A stretch of DNA of 64,000 nt from NCBI RefSeq assembly GCF_042263505.1, contig NZ_JBHKFI010000022.1, forward strand, positions 1-64,000. Reading direction: 5' to 3'. The number at the start of each line of letters is the position of its first letter. Within the stretch, counting starts at the first letter, position 1. The DNA comes from Bacillus_BE sp042263505 (lineage in GTDB: Bacteria > Bacillota > Bacilli > Bacillales > Cytobacillaceae). A model generated the notes under the pieces. The model was not told where the DNA came from, searched no databases, and saw only the letters and a list, made by a program, of their open reading frames with translations. A program made the translations under genes and the position numbers. This document shows, one piece after another, positions 34,376-43,346 of the stretch.

Positions 34376-35383
34376 ATGGGTAAAAGAGACAAAATTTTAG
34401 GTATTTTATATGGACAGGCAATCGGCGATGCGATGGGGATGCCCTCAGAACTGTGGCCGATTCAAAAAATCCATGACCATTTTGACGGAAAGATTACAAC
34501 TTTCTTGGACGGTCCAAAATCAAACGATATTGCCCTGAATTTTACGAAAGGTCAATACACAGATGATACAAATCAGGCCTTTGTTATTTTAGATGCTTTA
34601 ATCGAAAACCGTTTCGTACCCAATACACAAATCATTGTGAACCATCTCCAAAAATGGGCAGAAGAAATTGATGCGTTTGAAAACAATATTTTGGGGCCTA
34701 GTTCCAAGGCTGCCCTCCTTGCAATTGAAGAAGGAAGGGATCCGCTTGATATTACGAAAAAAGCAGAAACAAACGGGGCAGGAATGCGTATTTCGCCAAT
34801 AGGCGGCCTATTTGACACACTTCATAGCAACCAATTGGTGCAGATGGTATTTGACATTACAAAAGTTACCCATTCATCAGATGTTGCCATTTCCGGAGCT
34901 GCAATAGTTGCCGGAGCTGTTAGTGCAGCCGTTGAAGATAAAACATGGGATGAAATTATTAAATATGCCCTATCAGTCGGCGACCAAGCCAAAAAATTGG
35001 GGGCACCCACCTGGAATGCCTCCTGCAAAGAAAGAGTTAAGCTTGGCATAGAACTGGCCAAACGGTATCAATACGATGAAGAAGGGTTTTCTCAAGCAAT
35101 TTACAATCTAATCGGTACTGGGACAATGGCTAGTGAATCTATTCCGGCTGCGGTTTCAATTTCCTATTATACACGTAATGTCCATGAATGTGCTTTGTTC
35201 TGTGCCAATCTTGGCGGCGACACAGACACAATTGGAGCAATGGCAACAGCCATCTGCGGAGCAAAGCAGGGATTTTCATTAATCCCTCCAGAATGGGTAG
35301 AATTAATTGATTCAGAAAACCCACAGTATCATATTCCTTATTATGCCGATCAAATCATGAATTTTAGAAACAAGACAAACTAA
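34376..35383 (+). CDS. ADP-ribosylglycohydrolase-family protein (YegU-like)
   Basis: The 335-residue helical protein has the dinuclear metal site motifs GQAIGDAMGMPSE, QYTDDTNQA (TDDT) and, near the end, NLGGDTDTIGAMATAI. The family cleaves ADP-ribose or related N-glycosidic bonds. In this operon (permease plus PfkB kinase) the enzyme more likely hydrolyses an imported nucleoside-like N-riboside, and the kinase then phosphorylates the sugar; that is inference. ATG 34376 follows GGAAGGTG. Confidence 0.85.
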   Translation: MGKRDKILGILYGQAIGDAMGMPSELWPIQKIHDHFDGKITTFLDGPKSNDIALNFTKGQYTDDTNQAFVILDALIENRFVPNTQIIVNHLQKWAEEIDAFENNILGPSSKAALLAIEEGRDPLDITKKAETNGAGMRISPIGGLFDTLHSNQLVQMVFDITKVTHSSDVAISGAAIVAGAVSAAVEDKTWDEIIKYALSVGDQAKKLGAPTWNASCKERVKLGIELAKRYQYDEEGFSQAIYNLIGTGTMASESIPAAVSISYYTRNVHECALFCANLGGDTDTIGAMATAICGAKQGFSLIPPEWVELIDSENPQYHIPYYADQIMNFRNKTN

Positions 35384-35410
35384 CAAACTCTTAAATTAGA
35401 GGAGGAAAAA

Positions 35411-36784
35411 ATGATGGATGATGAAGAACAAATCATTGTACCGGCATCTGAACAAACCGTAAAGCCATGGGGTCTTTTCTTTAACTGGTTTGCTGCAAAT
35501 ATTGGAATCATGGGAATCGTATATGGAGCTTTAATCGTAAGCTATCATTTAAGTTTCTTCCAGGCATCGCTTGCATCATTAGTAGGGGCATTTTCTTTCT
35601 TAGTAGTCGGATGGGTCGCTACGATTGGCAAAAAAGCTAGAATTACGACTTTTAAAATGTCACGGGCAACATACGGGATTCAGGGCAATAAAATTCCGAA
35701 TGCCATTGCATGGGTTAATATGGTAGGATGGCTGGCCGTAAATGTTGTTACCGGCACTCTGCTGCTAGTCTCAATGTTTAGTGCCCTTCACATTAAATCC
35801 AGTGGATTATCCACAATAGTTGCCCTCATCATTTTTGCAGTTTGCGTTCTACTATCAGGATTGGTCCGGGAAGATACATTGCAAAAAGTGCAAACGTGGA
35901 TTTCCTACATTTTTGGCATACTGACAATCTTTATTATGATTTTTTTCGTTGCCAAAACAGATTGGCATCAAGTATTGACAATGCCCAGTGGAAACTGGAT
36001 GAGCGGTTTCCTACCTGCCGTTTCGATTGTCGCTGCCGGCTCTGGAATCAGCTGGTCCATGGCCGGAGCGGATTGGGGAGCTTATGTAACGCCGAAAGCA
36101 AGCAATGGAAACGTATTTTGGAGCACAACTTTAGGAGGAGCTGTCCCTCTATTCGTTCTGATGTTTGCGGGTGTACTATTGAGTTCTGTTGAACCGACTC
36201 TTGGAACATCTGCCAATCCAATTGATGTCATGTACCATGCACTCCCTTCATGGCTGGGCGTTGTTTACTTTCTTGTCGCCGCAGGAGGGCTCGTTCCACA
36301 ATGTATCGTCAGTCTGCGTTCTGCAAGAATTAATTTGAAAACAATCGGAATTCGTGTCTCACAAAAAACTTCGCTTGCTTTTCATGGAATAATCGTAATA
36401 TTGATTCCGATTTATATTCTGTTTGTATCTGAAAACTTTCTCGCTAATTTTCAATTATTCCTTGGTTTTCTCGGAATCTGTTTAGCAGCTTGGGTTGCGA
36501 TATTTCTTTGCGATTCCGTGTTTAATCGTGAGAATGGCGGAGCATACGATGTAAACATCTTGATGTCGGGCTCAAAAAACCAGGTAAACTGGCGTGGCGT
36601 TTCTTCATGGATCATTGCAGTCATTGTTGGTTTTTTATTCACAAATAATGCAGTCTGGACCGGCCCCTTCGCAAAGGGAATTTTTAAAGATAACTCATTG
36701 GGCGTTTTTTTAAGCGGGATACTAGCCATCATCGTGTTCTGGGCTATTAATTCAATTGGCAGGGGTGAGTCAAATCATGAATAA
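35411..36784 (+). CDS. NCS1-family permease (CodB-like)
   Basis: The 457-residue membrane protein has about 12 helices, WGLFFNWFAANIGIMGIVYGA at the start and GSGISWSMAGADWGAYV in helix 6, as in cytosine/purine/hydantoin permeases. It would import a nucleobase-like or nucleoside substrate with Na+ or H+. It takes the place of the MFS nucleoside transporter YegT found in the E. coli operon. Ribosome site GAGGAGG; it overlaps the kinase start as ATGAATAA. Confidence 0.85.
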   Translation: MMDDEEQIIVPASEQTVKPWGLFFNWFAANIGIMGIVYGALIVSYHLSFFQASLASLVGAFSFLVVGWVATIGKKARITTFKMSRATYGIQGNKIPNAIAWVNMVGWLAVNVVTGTLLLVSMFSALHIKSSGLSTIVALIIFAVCVLLSGLVREDTLQKVQTWISYIFGILTIFIMIFFVAKTDWHQVLTMPSGNWMSGFLPAVSIVAAGSGISWSMAGADWGAYVTPKASNGNVFWSTTLGGAVPLFVLMFAGVLLSSVEPTLGTSANPIDVMYHALPSWLGVVYFLVAAGGLVPQCIVSLRSARINLKTIGIRVSQKTSLAFHGIIVILIPIYILFVSENFLANFQLFLGFLGICLAAWVAIFLCDSVFNRENGGAYDVNILMSGSKNQVNWRGVSSWIIAVIVGFLFTNNAVWTGPFAKGIFKDNSLGVFLSGILAIIVFWAINSIGRGESNHE

Positions 36785-37673
36785 ATTTACTTCAGAAAAA
36801 AAAATATTAATCATTGGCGCTGCTGTAATTGACGTACTTGTTAATGTACCCGTCCTGCCAAAAAGCGGTGAGGATATAACAGGAGAATTACAGGGAACTG
36901 TTGTTGGCGGATCCGCATTTAATGTCCGTCAGGCAGTCGAAAGTTTAGGCATTAAAAATGTGCTTTTCGCGCCTGTAGGCAATGGAAATTACGCAGAAAT
37001 CATAAAAAAAGAGTTTGCAAAAAAGCAGATTCCAGTTGTATTAAGTGTGCAAGACGGTGACAATGGATGGGATGTATCACTTGTGGAACCAAACGGAGAA
37101 CGCACATTTTTGACTATTCCCGGAGTTGAAACAAAGTGGCAGCCCCATTGGTTTGAACAAATAAACATTAAAGATTATGATTATTTCTATGTATCCGGCT
37201 ATGAACTTGAAGGAAAATCTGGTGAAGTGATTCTGGATGCGTTGTCTATGAAAAAAGTAGGAAGCAAAATCCTATTTGACGCAAGCCCAAGAGTCGGTCA
37301 TTTAAAAAAATCGATACTCCAAAGATTACTTACAAGTGACACAATCATCCATTGCAATGCTGATGAAATAAAGTTATTGGCACCGGAATGCGATAATATT
37401 GAAAGCGCTGCCAATAAACTGCAGAAAAAAACAAATGATATTGTATTGGTTACATTGGGCGCAAATGGCACCTATTATAATGACGGTGCGAATGATGGGA
37501 TTGTTCCCGGAGAGAAAGTAAAAGTTGTTGACACCATTGGTGCAGGAGATTCACATAGCGGAGCTTTCCTATGCGGTTTAGCTGCAGGAATGACAATTTT
37601 TGAAGCTGTGCGATTGGCAAATTTCCATTCTGCAAAAGTAGTCTCCCAGAGCGGCGGCGCAATTGAACAATAA
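36777..37673 (+). CDS. PfkB/ribokinase-family sugar or nucleoside kinase (YegV-like)
   Basis: The 298-residue protein has GAAVIDVLVNVPVLPKSGED (signature 1), GGSAFNVRQAVESLG (GGxxxN) and DTIGAGDSHSGAFLCGL (signature 2, catalytic Asp). It phosphorylates a ribose-like hydroxymethyl. It starts at ATG 36777 inside the end of the permease gene and is therefore translationally coupled. Its place matches YegV. The frame ends at 37673, followed by a structured repeat. Confidence 0.85.
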   Translation: MNKFTSEKKILIIGAAVIDVLVNVPVLPKSGEDITGELQGTVVGGSAFNVRQAVESLGIKNVLFAPVGNGNYAEIIKKEFAKKQIPVVLSVQDGDNGWDVSLVEPNGERTFLTIPGVETKWQPHWFEQINIKDYDYFYVSGYELEGKSGEVILDALSMKKVGSKILFDASPRVGHLKKSILQRLLTSDTIIHCNADEIKLLAPECDNIESAANKLQKKTNDIVLVTLGANGTYYNDGANDGIVPGEKVKVVDTIGAGDSHSGAFLCGLAAGMTIFEAVRLANFHSAKVVSQSGGAIEQ

Positions 37674-37720
37674 AGTCTGACTATCCGTCATCATTTCTTA
37701 TAGCACATGTTTATTTCAAT

Positions 37721-37934
37721 TAGAAAAAGCTAACAAAAGTGGGGCACTTAAATGGCGCCCACACTTTTATCCCGCCTTAACGGGCAGTAAGACCCCCACC
37801 TCAAGATTCTGCGTATGCAAAGAAGATAGGTGGGGGATCAACTGCCCGTAAAGGTCCGATTGGTTCAACTAACCATCAATGGGGGATGAAGAAAACCCCC
37901 ACTGATGGAAGTTTCACTTAATTGGCTTTTTCTA
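37721..37934. repeat. structured element resembling an IS200/IS605 end (PATE-like)
   Basis: Outer arms TAGAAAAAGC (37721-37730) and GCTTTTTCTA (37925-37934) enclose three hairpins: AAAAGTGGGGC/GCCCACACTTTT (37735-37768), CGGGCAGT...ACCCCCACCT with AGGTGGGGG...ACTGCCCG (37781-37848) and CCATCAATGGGGG/CCCCCACTGATGG (37873-37908), followed by GTTTCAC. This resembles the end structure of IS200/IS605-type transposons, including TTCAC at the right boundary, but has no TnpA or TnpB. The rest of 37674-38148 shows no gene. Confidence 0.5.
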
Positions 37935-38148
37935 TATTTTCACATTGCAGCGATTGTTCCTTATGTTAAAATCATTTTTTGGTCCTATCCTCTTTAAATC
38001 AGTCTTCTACTCCATTCATTTACATTTTCCCTTTCCAATTTACACCCGCATATTTTTAAAAAAAGTGAGACATTATAAGTCATATTGATAAAAGTTATTC
38101 CTTCATAAAGATTGTCAATATAAGTATTTATTCTTACAGGAGTGAAAA

Positions 38149-38772
38149 ATGTTGGAAAGAGATAAAGGTGCAACGATTGATTTATTATTGCTGTTGCTTG
38201 TTGCTGGAGTATTTATTTGGTCTGCGATTCAACCGGCAGGATATTTGATATGGACAATGGAAGTACTACCTGCCGTTATTTTACTGATTTTTGCAATAGC
38301 TACATACAAAAGGTTTCGCCTTACCACACTTTCGTATATTATTATTGCAATTCTTGCGATTATTATGTTTATCGGCGGCCATTATACTTACTCAAAGGTC
38401 CCCCTTTTTAATTGGATAAAAGAACATTACGATCTTAAGCGGAACCACTATGATCGGTTTGGGCACGTTCTAAAAAGTTTGTTTGCGATTGTGATAAGAG
38501 AAATATTAATTCGTACTTCCCCACTAACGAATGGGAAATGGTTATTTACGGCCACTTTAAGTATGACTCTTGCTCTTTCTGCCTTATATGAAATTAGTGA
38601 ATGGCTATTCTCCGTGATAACAAAGAGTGGAAAGACTTCTAAAGATTTTTTAGGAATGCAGGGCGATATCTGGGATTCACAGTGGGATATGCTGCTGGCA
38701 TTCATTGGTTCAATACTTACACTTCTCATTTTTTCAAAACTGCATAATAGGCAGCTAAGAAAAAAGATGTAA
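38149..38772 (+). CDS. DUF2238 (YjdF-like) integral membrane protein
   Basis: The 207-residue protein has about six membrane helices and the DUF2238 pattern: GGHYTYSKVPLFNWIKE, NHYDRFGHVLKSLFAIV, ALYEISEWLF and MQGDIWDSQWDMLLAFIGS, with conserved His, Asp and Glu that may bind a metal. Function is unknown across the family. It stands alone with ribosome site CAGGAG and its own terminator. Confidence 0.8.
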   Translation: MLERDKGATIDLLLLLLVAGVFIWSAIQPAGYLIWTMEVLPAVILLIFAIATYKRFRLTTLSYIIIAILAIIMFIGGHYTYSKVPLFNWIKEHYDLKRNHYDRFGHVLKSLFAIVIREILIRTSPLTNGKWLFTATLSMTLALSALYEISEWLFSVITKSGKTSKDFLGMQGDIWDSQWDMLLAFIGSILTLLIFSKLHNRQLRKKM

Positions 38773-38877
38773 GAGTCGATATTGGATATATATTATATTA
38801 ACTTGTATCCATGGTCACCAAGTTTTTTCATACAGAGGAATTTTGTTTACTGGGTTCACCGTTCATATTCTAATAAG

Positions 38878-38917
38878 GAAAAGGCTGACTTTTTTTAAGT
38901 CCGCCTTTTCTTTTTTT
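38878..38917 (+). terminator. terminator after the DUF2238 gene
   Basis: GAAAAGGCTGACTT pairs with AAGTCCGCCTTTTC and is followed by seven T. Confidence 0.8.
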
Positions 38918-39148
38918 CAAAGTATAAGAAGACAACATTGATTACATTGACATTCCCATTTAAAGGTTACGTAGTATAGACGCGAAACTATAATAGAAAT
39001 CGGAAGAGCAAAAATAACGAGATCAACAAATGTATCTTCAGATAGACTGCGGCGTTTGCTTTCACGCATGGCGAGTCATAGTCCAAAAAGTTTTATCATC
39101 GTGTCTGCTACTTAGATTTCCAAAGTTAAGACCGCCTATCTCGTATAA

Positions 39149-39395
39149 TTTTTTTTAGTGGCGCATATCGCGATCCGATAAATATTTTTCCAGTGGAAAC
39201 GGTGCAGGTAATAAATTCATTTCATCCAGTTTTTTCAGGAAGTCGCGCTTACCAATTATTGTATTCCGGGCAAGAAAAACATAAAGATAATTCCCTTTTT
39301 TATGCAAAAAAGAGAATTATCGATTTTGAAGTGAGAATTGCAAATTTTCCTAAGGAAATTTCGAGGTGGGAAATGAGGGAAATGGTGGAAATTAT
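39149..39395 (-). other. diverged duplicate of the region upstream of the sigma-like gene
   Basis: Positions 39228-39395 align by eye with 3058-3235: GGTAAGCGCG(A/C)(C/T)TTCCTGAAA, then AGAATTA..GATTTT and a CCTAAGG-centred inverted repeat. On the minus strand a frame reads IIGKRDFLKKLDEMN and ends DRDMRH at a stop near 39154, without a clear start. A plus-strand frame over the same bases (39193-39528) is not protein-like. Nothing else was seen in 38918-39606. Confidence 0.35.
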
Positions 39396-39606
39396 AGTTT
39401 TGCGGTTATGGGCCTATTTTTATCTATTTGAAAGGGAAAGCTTCCTCACCCCAACCAGAAATTTAATAGGGAGCCATCCTATTAAAAAAGCCAGCAAATC
39501 ATTGCTGACTTCATCTATCTGCATATAAATTAAAGCCTCGTTCATTTGAAATCTTGAGCTCGTAAACAATATCCTAAAAAGGAAATATATTATTTAATTA
39601 ATGGGA

Positions 39607-39897
39607 TTAAATCCATCTTTTTCTATGAAGTTGCTCAGAAAAATTAAATGACTTGGGCCTACTGTCATAATAATTAATATTTCTCTTTTTATTTCTATCT
39701 CTTTCAATTAAATTGTCAAGTTTTCGTATGGCCTTTTCCAATTCTAACTCAGTCAAATCTCCTTTTGCAAATAAACTACATAGCATCCCGTACGCAATGG
39801 CTTTTGTATCGATTTCTATTTTAAGATTTAAGTCAACATCGGAATTTCCACTGTGATTAACCGTTGAACGAAGTTTGTTTTCTACAGGTTTCTCCAT
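39607..39897 (-). CDS. small spore-coat-like protein, first of a pair
   Basis: The 96-residue protein begins MEKPVENKLRSTVNHSGNSD and contains VNHSGNSDVDLNLKIEID, a motif shared with the next upstream gene (VNNSGNAKLDFDLDIRVD). The rest is a helical segment (GDLTELELEKAIRKLDNLI) and a basic, aromatic tail. The shared motif and acidic partner suggest a spore-surface or outer-coat role, but I cannot name the family. Ribosome site GAAGGAAGAG. Confidence 0.55.
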   Translation of the reverse strand: MEKPVENKLRSTVNHSGNSDVDLNLKIEIDTKAIAYGMLCSLFAKGDLTELELEKAIRKLDNLIERDRNKKRNINYYDSRPKSFNFSEQLHRKRWI

Positions 39898-39927
39898 TTG
39901 AACTCTTCCTTCTATTTCTACATTAAG

Positions 39928-40048
39928 GGGGCTGTCCAGAAAGTCGTATTTTCGACTTTTGGATGCCCCTTTTCATGTTTCAGAACCTTGATATATCAGC
40001 ATTCTTGATTACTACAGTTTAGAGGAATTCCACTTTTCGGACAGCCCC
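39928..40048. mobile_element. 121-bp MITE with 16-bp inverted ends
   Basis: GGGGCTGTCCAGAAAG at the left and its near inverse CTTTTCGGACAGCCCC at the right frame a non-coding 121-bp element between the two spore-coat-like genes. The ends resemble those of IS1182-type elements. TTAA and TTAG flank it, so the target duplication is imperfect. Confidence 0.65.
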
Positions 40049-40073
40049 TTAGCCCAAAATAGGGAGGTTGATT

Positions 40074-40409
40074 TTAAAAATCGATTTCTTGATCTTGATC
40101 TTGATCTTGATCTTGTTCCTGATCGGAATCAGCTTCAGATCTGGCACGTACCCTTGCTCTTGAGTCACTATCTACTCTGATATCCAAATCAAAATCTAAC
40201 TTTGCGTTTCCACTGTTATTGACACTAGCTCTTGCAATGTTTGTGTTTTTGTCCTTCACTGCAACATCCGTTTCATTCTCTGCCTCACTGTCTGCTCTAG
40301 CTTCTGCTTCTAGATCATTGTCAATTTCAACGTCAACATTTTTGTTTGAATCCTTTCTGCGCCTTTTTTTTCCTCCAAAAATTTCCTCATTTCTCCATAC
40401 TTTGCTCAT
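40074..40409 (-). CDS. highly acidic spore-coat-like protein with Asp-Gln repeats
   Basis: The 111-residue protein has a basic start (FGGKKRRRKDSNKN), then an Asp/Glu/Ala-rich body with alternating pattern (ADSEAENETDVAVKDKNTN), the shared motif VNNSGNAKLDFDLDIRVD and a C-terminal (DQ) repeat encoded by a GATCAA-type tandem repeat (about 40085-40115). Slippage in that repeat would change tail length. Low complexity, charge segregation and tandem repeats are typical of spore coat proteins. Ribosome site AAAGGAGTGAT. The MITE separates it from its partner. Confidence 0.55.
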   Translation of the reverse strand: MSKVWRNEEIFGGKKRRRKDSNKNVDVEIDNDLEAEARADSEAENETDVAVKDKNTNIARASVNNSGNAKLDFDLDIRVDSDSRARVRARSEADSDQEQDQDQDQDQEIDF

Positions 40410-40715
40410 TGATCATATCACTCCTTTGGGTTTTCATACTTTAATATATTCCGTTATTCACTTTATGTTTGGACAAGAGTCTAAAATATTCTAGACAAGT
40501 ATCTATTTTTTATAAATGAAGTTTAATTAAGGTTATATCCTTCTAAATGTGGGGCAAAGGAGAAGTTGTTTTACTTGCCCTCTTCCATTCGTACAATAAA
40601 AATAGGTTTTGGCAAACAAGGAGTTGAATAAGAGTTCTTCTAAAACAAAGGGTGTTTAAAAGGAAGATTCAGCTGTCAGAACAGGCAGCTTTTCTTATTG
40701 TATGAACGGGCAGGT

Positions 40716-40885
40716 GTGCGGCCGAGCATAGGTCGTACCATATAGCGGGTGGGATTCCCGTAGAGTAAGAACTAGCCATTCGCTCGTAGCGAGGAGTCTT
40801 GGAGGGCTAAAGGTAACTTTAGTCTTTAAGCGTAGACAGTTAGGTGACGGGCCGTGAAGAACCGTCCACTAGCTTCTTCCTGAAA
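40716..40885 (+). mobile_element. possible 5' fragment of a group II intron, joined to a hairpin repeat
   Basis: The segment begins with GTGCG, the group II intron 5' consensus, and continues with structured sequence (GCGGGTGGGATTCCCGT; GGCTAAAGGTAACTTTAGTC hairpin) like intron domain I. It stops abruptly near 40855, where a GAAGAACCGTCCACTAGCTTC repeat arm takes over. No further intron or reverse transcriptase follows. 40410-40715 and 40886-41393 hold no gene. Confidence 0.4.
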
Positions 40886-41393
40886 GGACCAATTAGTTCT
40901 ATGTTCTCCGCGACTTCTGATGGTTCAACTTCTTATTAATTAGGTTAAGAAGGTTATACTTTACTTATCTGTCAGGTATCTTGGGTAAGAATGTAATCTA
41001 TTTTCCTATATCTGCTTTATTTACTCTGAATCACCTTTGGCAAAAAACTTCTAAACTCTCTGTATTTGATCATGCAAATAGAGCCACTCCAATCACGAAA
41101 TCTTAGGCCACTTCATTTCCAGTTAGAACACGTCTTGATTTGGAGTGATAGGTATGATAGGTTCGTTTCCTACTTGAAACACCTTTGTATATCGCCTTTC
41201 AAGCAAAATTAAACCTCTAGGGGCCATGTGTAAATACATTCCATGTTTTCCAGTATCAAATTGCGAAGGGGCTCAAAATGTAGTTAGCAAAAACACTCAT
41301 TCAATGATTAACTAGTCTTTTATGAAGATCGTGTCACAGATTAGATATTTACCGTTTCCCCATATATTTACACTCATACTGGATACACCAATA

Positions 41394-41426
41394 AAAAATA
41401 GTAGGTTAATCTTACCTACTATTTTT
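41394..41426. terminator. bidirectional terminator
   Basis: AAAAATAGTAGGT pairs with ACCTACTATTTTT; it ends the membrane protein gene at 41457-41744. Confidence 0.8.
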
Positions 41427-41456
41427 ACTCCGTTACAATTATTTACTTATTCTTAA

Positions 41457-41744
41457 TTATTCAAAATAAGAAATACTATTTAAAAATATTAAAGCCACCA
41501 TTGGAAGTCCTGTAATTAATAAAATTAACCACAAAAGAACGCTTAATAATTCTCCTTTATATTTTTTAGAATATATGAAGGTTAATACTATCGAGATAAT
41601 AAAAAATAAAATAACAATTATTAAAAGTAAGATTGTATTGATAAAGTCAAAAATATATAAATTAAAATAAAACTCACTTCCAAACAAAAAATTATATACA
41701 GCATCACATAATAAAATTAATATAATATGTATATTTTTATTCAT
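41457..41744 (-). CDS. small three-helix membrane protein
   Basis: The 95-residue protein begins MNKNIHIILILLCDAVYNFL and has three hydrophobic helices (about 5-22, 31-60 and 68-90) separated by a basic YSKKYKGE loop. Family not recognised. The ATG at 41744 follows GAGGAG; an earlier ATG at 41762 lacks a site. It has a strong terminator. Confidence 0.55.
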   Translation of the reverse strand: MNKNIHIILILLCDAVYNFLFGSEFYFNLYIFDFINTILLLIIVILFFIISIVLTFIYSKKYKGELLSVLLWLILLITGLPMVALIFLNSISYFE

Positions 41745-41939
41745 TCTTTCGTTACTCCTCAATACAATTTTTAGAGATTAAGTTATGCTCCTTAGTTTCG
41801 TATTGTTGTGTTAGCATAACCTTCAACAATAAAGTTTAAAGATTTTCTAATTGCCAAGTTTTGATATTGAAAAACCCCTTGGAACTTAAAGAGATATTGT
41901 ATCCTGATTCACTGTGTTTCTCCCGTTGCTCTTGATATC

Positions 41940-42221
41940 AACAAATCCATGATATCTTTGTTTTGGATACTTTGTGTTCGAATAATGATATATGGAGTAC
42001 GTTTGAAACAATATTTAAAGGTACTCTCAAAGCAAACGTACTTCCCGGCTCAAGTGTTTTTTCAATAATAATTTAATCCACTGTATAACCTTTTTTAGGA
42101 AAGACTTCATATATTGGAGTTTTTTCCATGTCTTCAGAAACATGTATGCCTTATAGATGAAAACGTAACACAGTTGTATGAATTTTACAATAAATTTGGA
42201 AGAACCGTCTCCTAGCTTCAA
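41940..42221 (-). other. remnant coding sequence and half a hairpin repeat
   Basis: On the minus strand a stop-interrupted frame reads SEDMEKTPIYEVFPKKGYTV and TLEPGSTFALRVPLNIV, protein-like but without start, so a gene remnant of unknown family. A GAAGAACCGTCTCCTAGCTTC repeat arm is at about 42200-42221. Confidence 0.35.
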
Positions 42222-42326
42222 ATTTGGAAAAAATAATAAGCTATTATTGTTCCTATTTTTGCATATATAATATGGTTAACACGGATTTTATACATTCCAG
42301 GTAATTTGAATAGAAAGAGGAAATGG

Positions 42327-43346
42327 ATGAAGAAAATTATCAGTAGTTTCATTGTATTATCAGTATTGCTCGCTAGTTTTCCTGCCTATTTTGAAGCAGG
42401 GAGCATGTCTTCTTTTGAGACAGATCTTCAAAACTATCTAAAGGATGTAAGTCAAAAGCGGGGATTTAAGGTAACGAAGGATGATATTGAAGTAGCCCTT
42501 TTCATGAGGGGTGAAAAAGAATTAAAGGATTTTGCTAGTATGCAGGAATTATCTGATTATTTAGGACCTGTTATAGTATCTGATTATAGTAATCTGAACG
42601 ATACATTGATCTCATATAACATGACTTTGGAAGATCTCCAAGGGTTGATGGATAAAAATGATGAAGTGATGGAAGATTACATCTATATCAAAGATCTAGA
42701 AGATACGATCGATTTTTATAATACCGCTCCTGTTGAAATGGAAGAGGAGTTTTTTGATCTTCTTCTCGGTACTTTGGAAAGTGAACTTGATTTTAGTAAA
42801 GATGAACAAGAACGTGTCAAAAAGCATCTTGAAGGCTTGGAGGAGGAACTTTCTTCTGAAGAAACACTTAATCAGTTAACTAGAATATCAGAGGAAATGC
42901 AAAATATAAGTGATTTCGATACGATCGATGAATTAACACCAGAAACAACAGCAAAAATAATGTCTTTGTTTAATGAAATGCTTTCTATCTTTGAATTGAA
43001 ATTGGATTTTACCTTGATTAAAGGAAAAAAGGAAGAAAAAATATCAATAGTAGATCTAATGTATATGACTGAGCTCGTTAATGCGAGTGTGAAGATAGAT
43101 GTATATAACCTAAAAGGGGATTTCCTGGCTGATATCATTCTGAAGGGCGATACAGTTGATTCCGAAATTATTAAAGATATTGGCAAGGACATTGACCATA
43201 CAACCGTGAAAATCAATGAAGTGAAGACGGAAAACGGAGGGAAACTTCCAGATACGGCAGGAAATTATTTTACAAAAATGATGTTCGGATTGATTTTAAT
43301 GATAATCTCTCTATTTGCAATTAGATATGTGAGACGAGCTTCATGA
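42327..43346 (+). CDS. processed acidic surface protein with LPDTA sorting signal
   Basis: The 339-residue protein has a signal peptide (MKKIISSFIVLSVLLASFPA), a long acidic body and a C-terminal sorting signal: LPDTAGNYFTKMMFG, a hydrophobic helix and RYVRRAS. The pattern is that of the acidic surface proteins encoded beside class D sortases in Bacillus, which recognise LPxTA. The protein should be cut at the Thr and joined to the cell wall or septal peptidoglycan. The ATG at 42327 follows AAGAGG; a TTG 21 bases upstream has no site. The stop overlaps the sortase start by four bases. Confidence 0.85.
   Translation: MKKIISSFIVLSVLLASFPAYFEAGSMSSFETDLQNYLKDVSQKRGFKVTKDDIEVALFMRGEKELKDFASMQELSDYLGPVIVSDYSNLNDTLISYNMTLEDLQGLMDKNDEVMEDYIYIKDLEDTIDFYNTAPVEMEEEFFDLLLGTLESELDFSKDEQERVKKHLEGLEEELSSEETLNQLTRISEEMQNISDFDTIDELTPETTAKIMSLFNEMLSIFELKLDFTLIKGKKEEKISIVDLMYMTELVNASVKIDVYNLKGDFLADIILKGDTVDSEIIKDIGKDIDHTTVKINEVKTENGGKLPDTAGNYFTKMMFGLILMIISLFAIRYVRRAS

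Noticed and set aside
37781..37848. GC-rich hairpin array as a riboswitch or T-box
   Set aside because: It follows the end of an operon and precedes no co-directional metabolic gene closely; mobile-element end structure fits better.
39193..39528. 111-codon plus-strand frame
   Set aside because: No ribosome site, atypical composition, and it overlaps the duplicated leader/palindrome region.
40085..40120. CRISPR-like short repeats
   Set aside because: They are in-frame hexamer repeats coding Asp-Gln, without spacers.
42027..42221. 64-codon minus-strand frame
   Set aside because: Its start lies in a hairpin repeat; a different frame over the same bases is more protein-like, so both are treated as a remnant.
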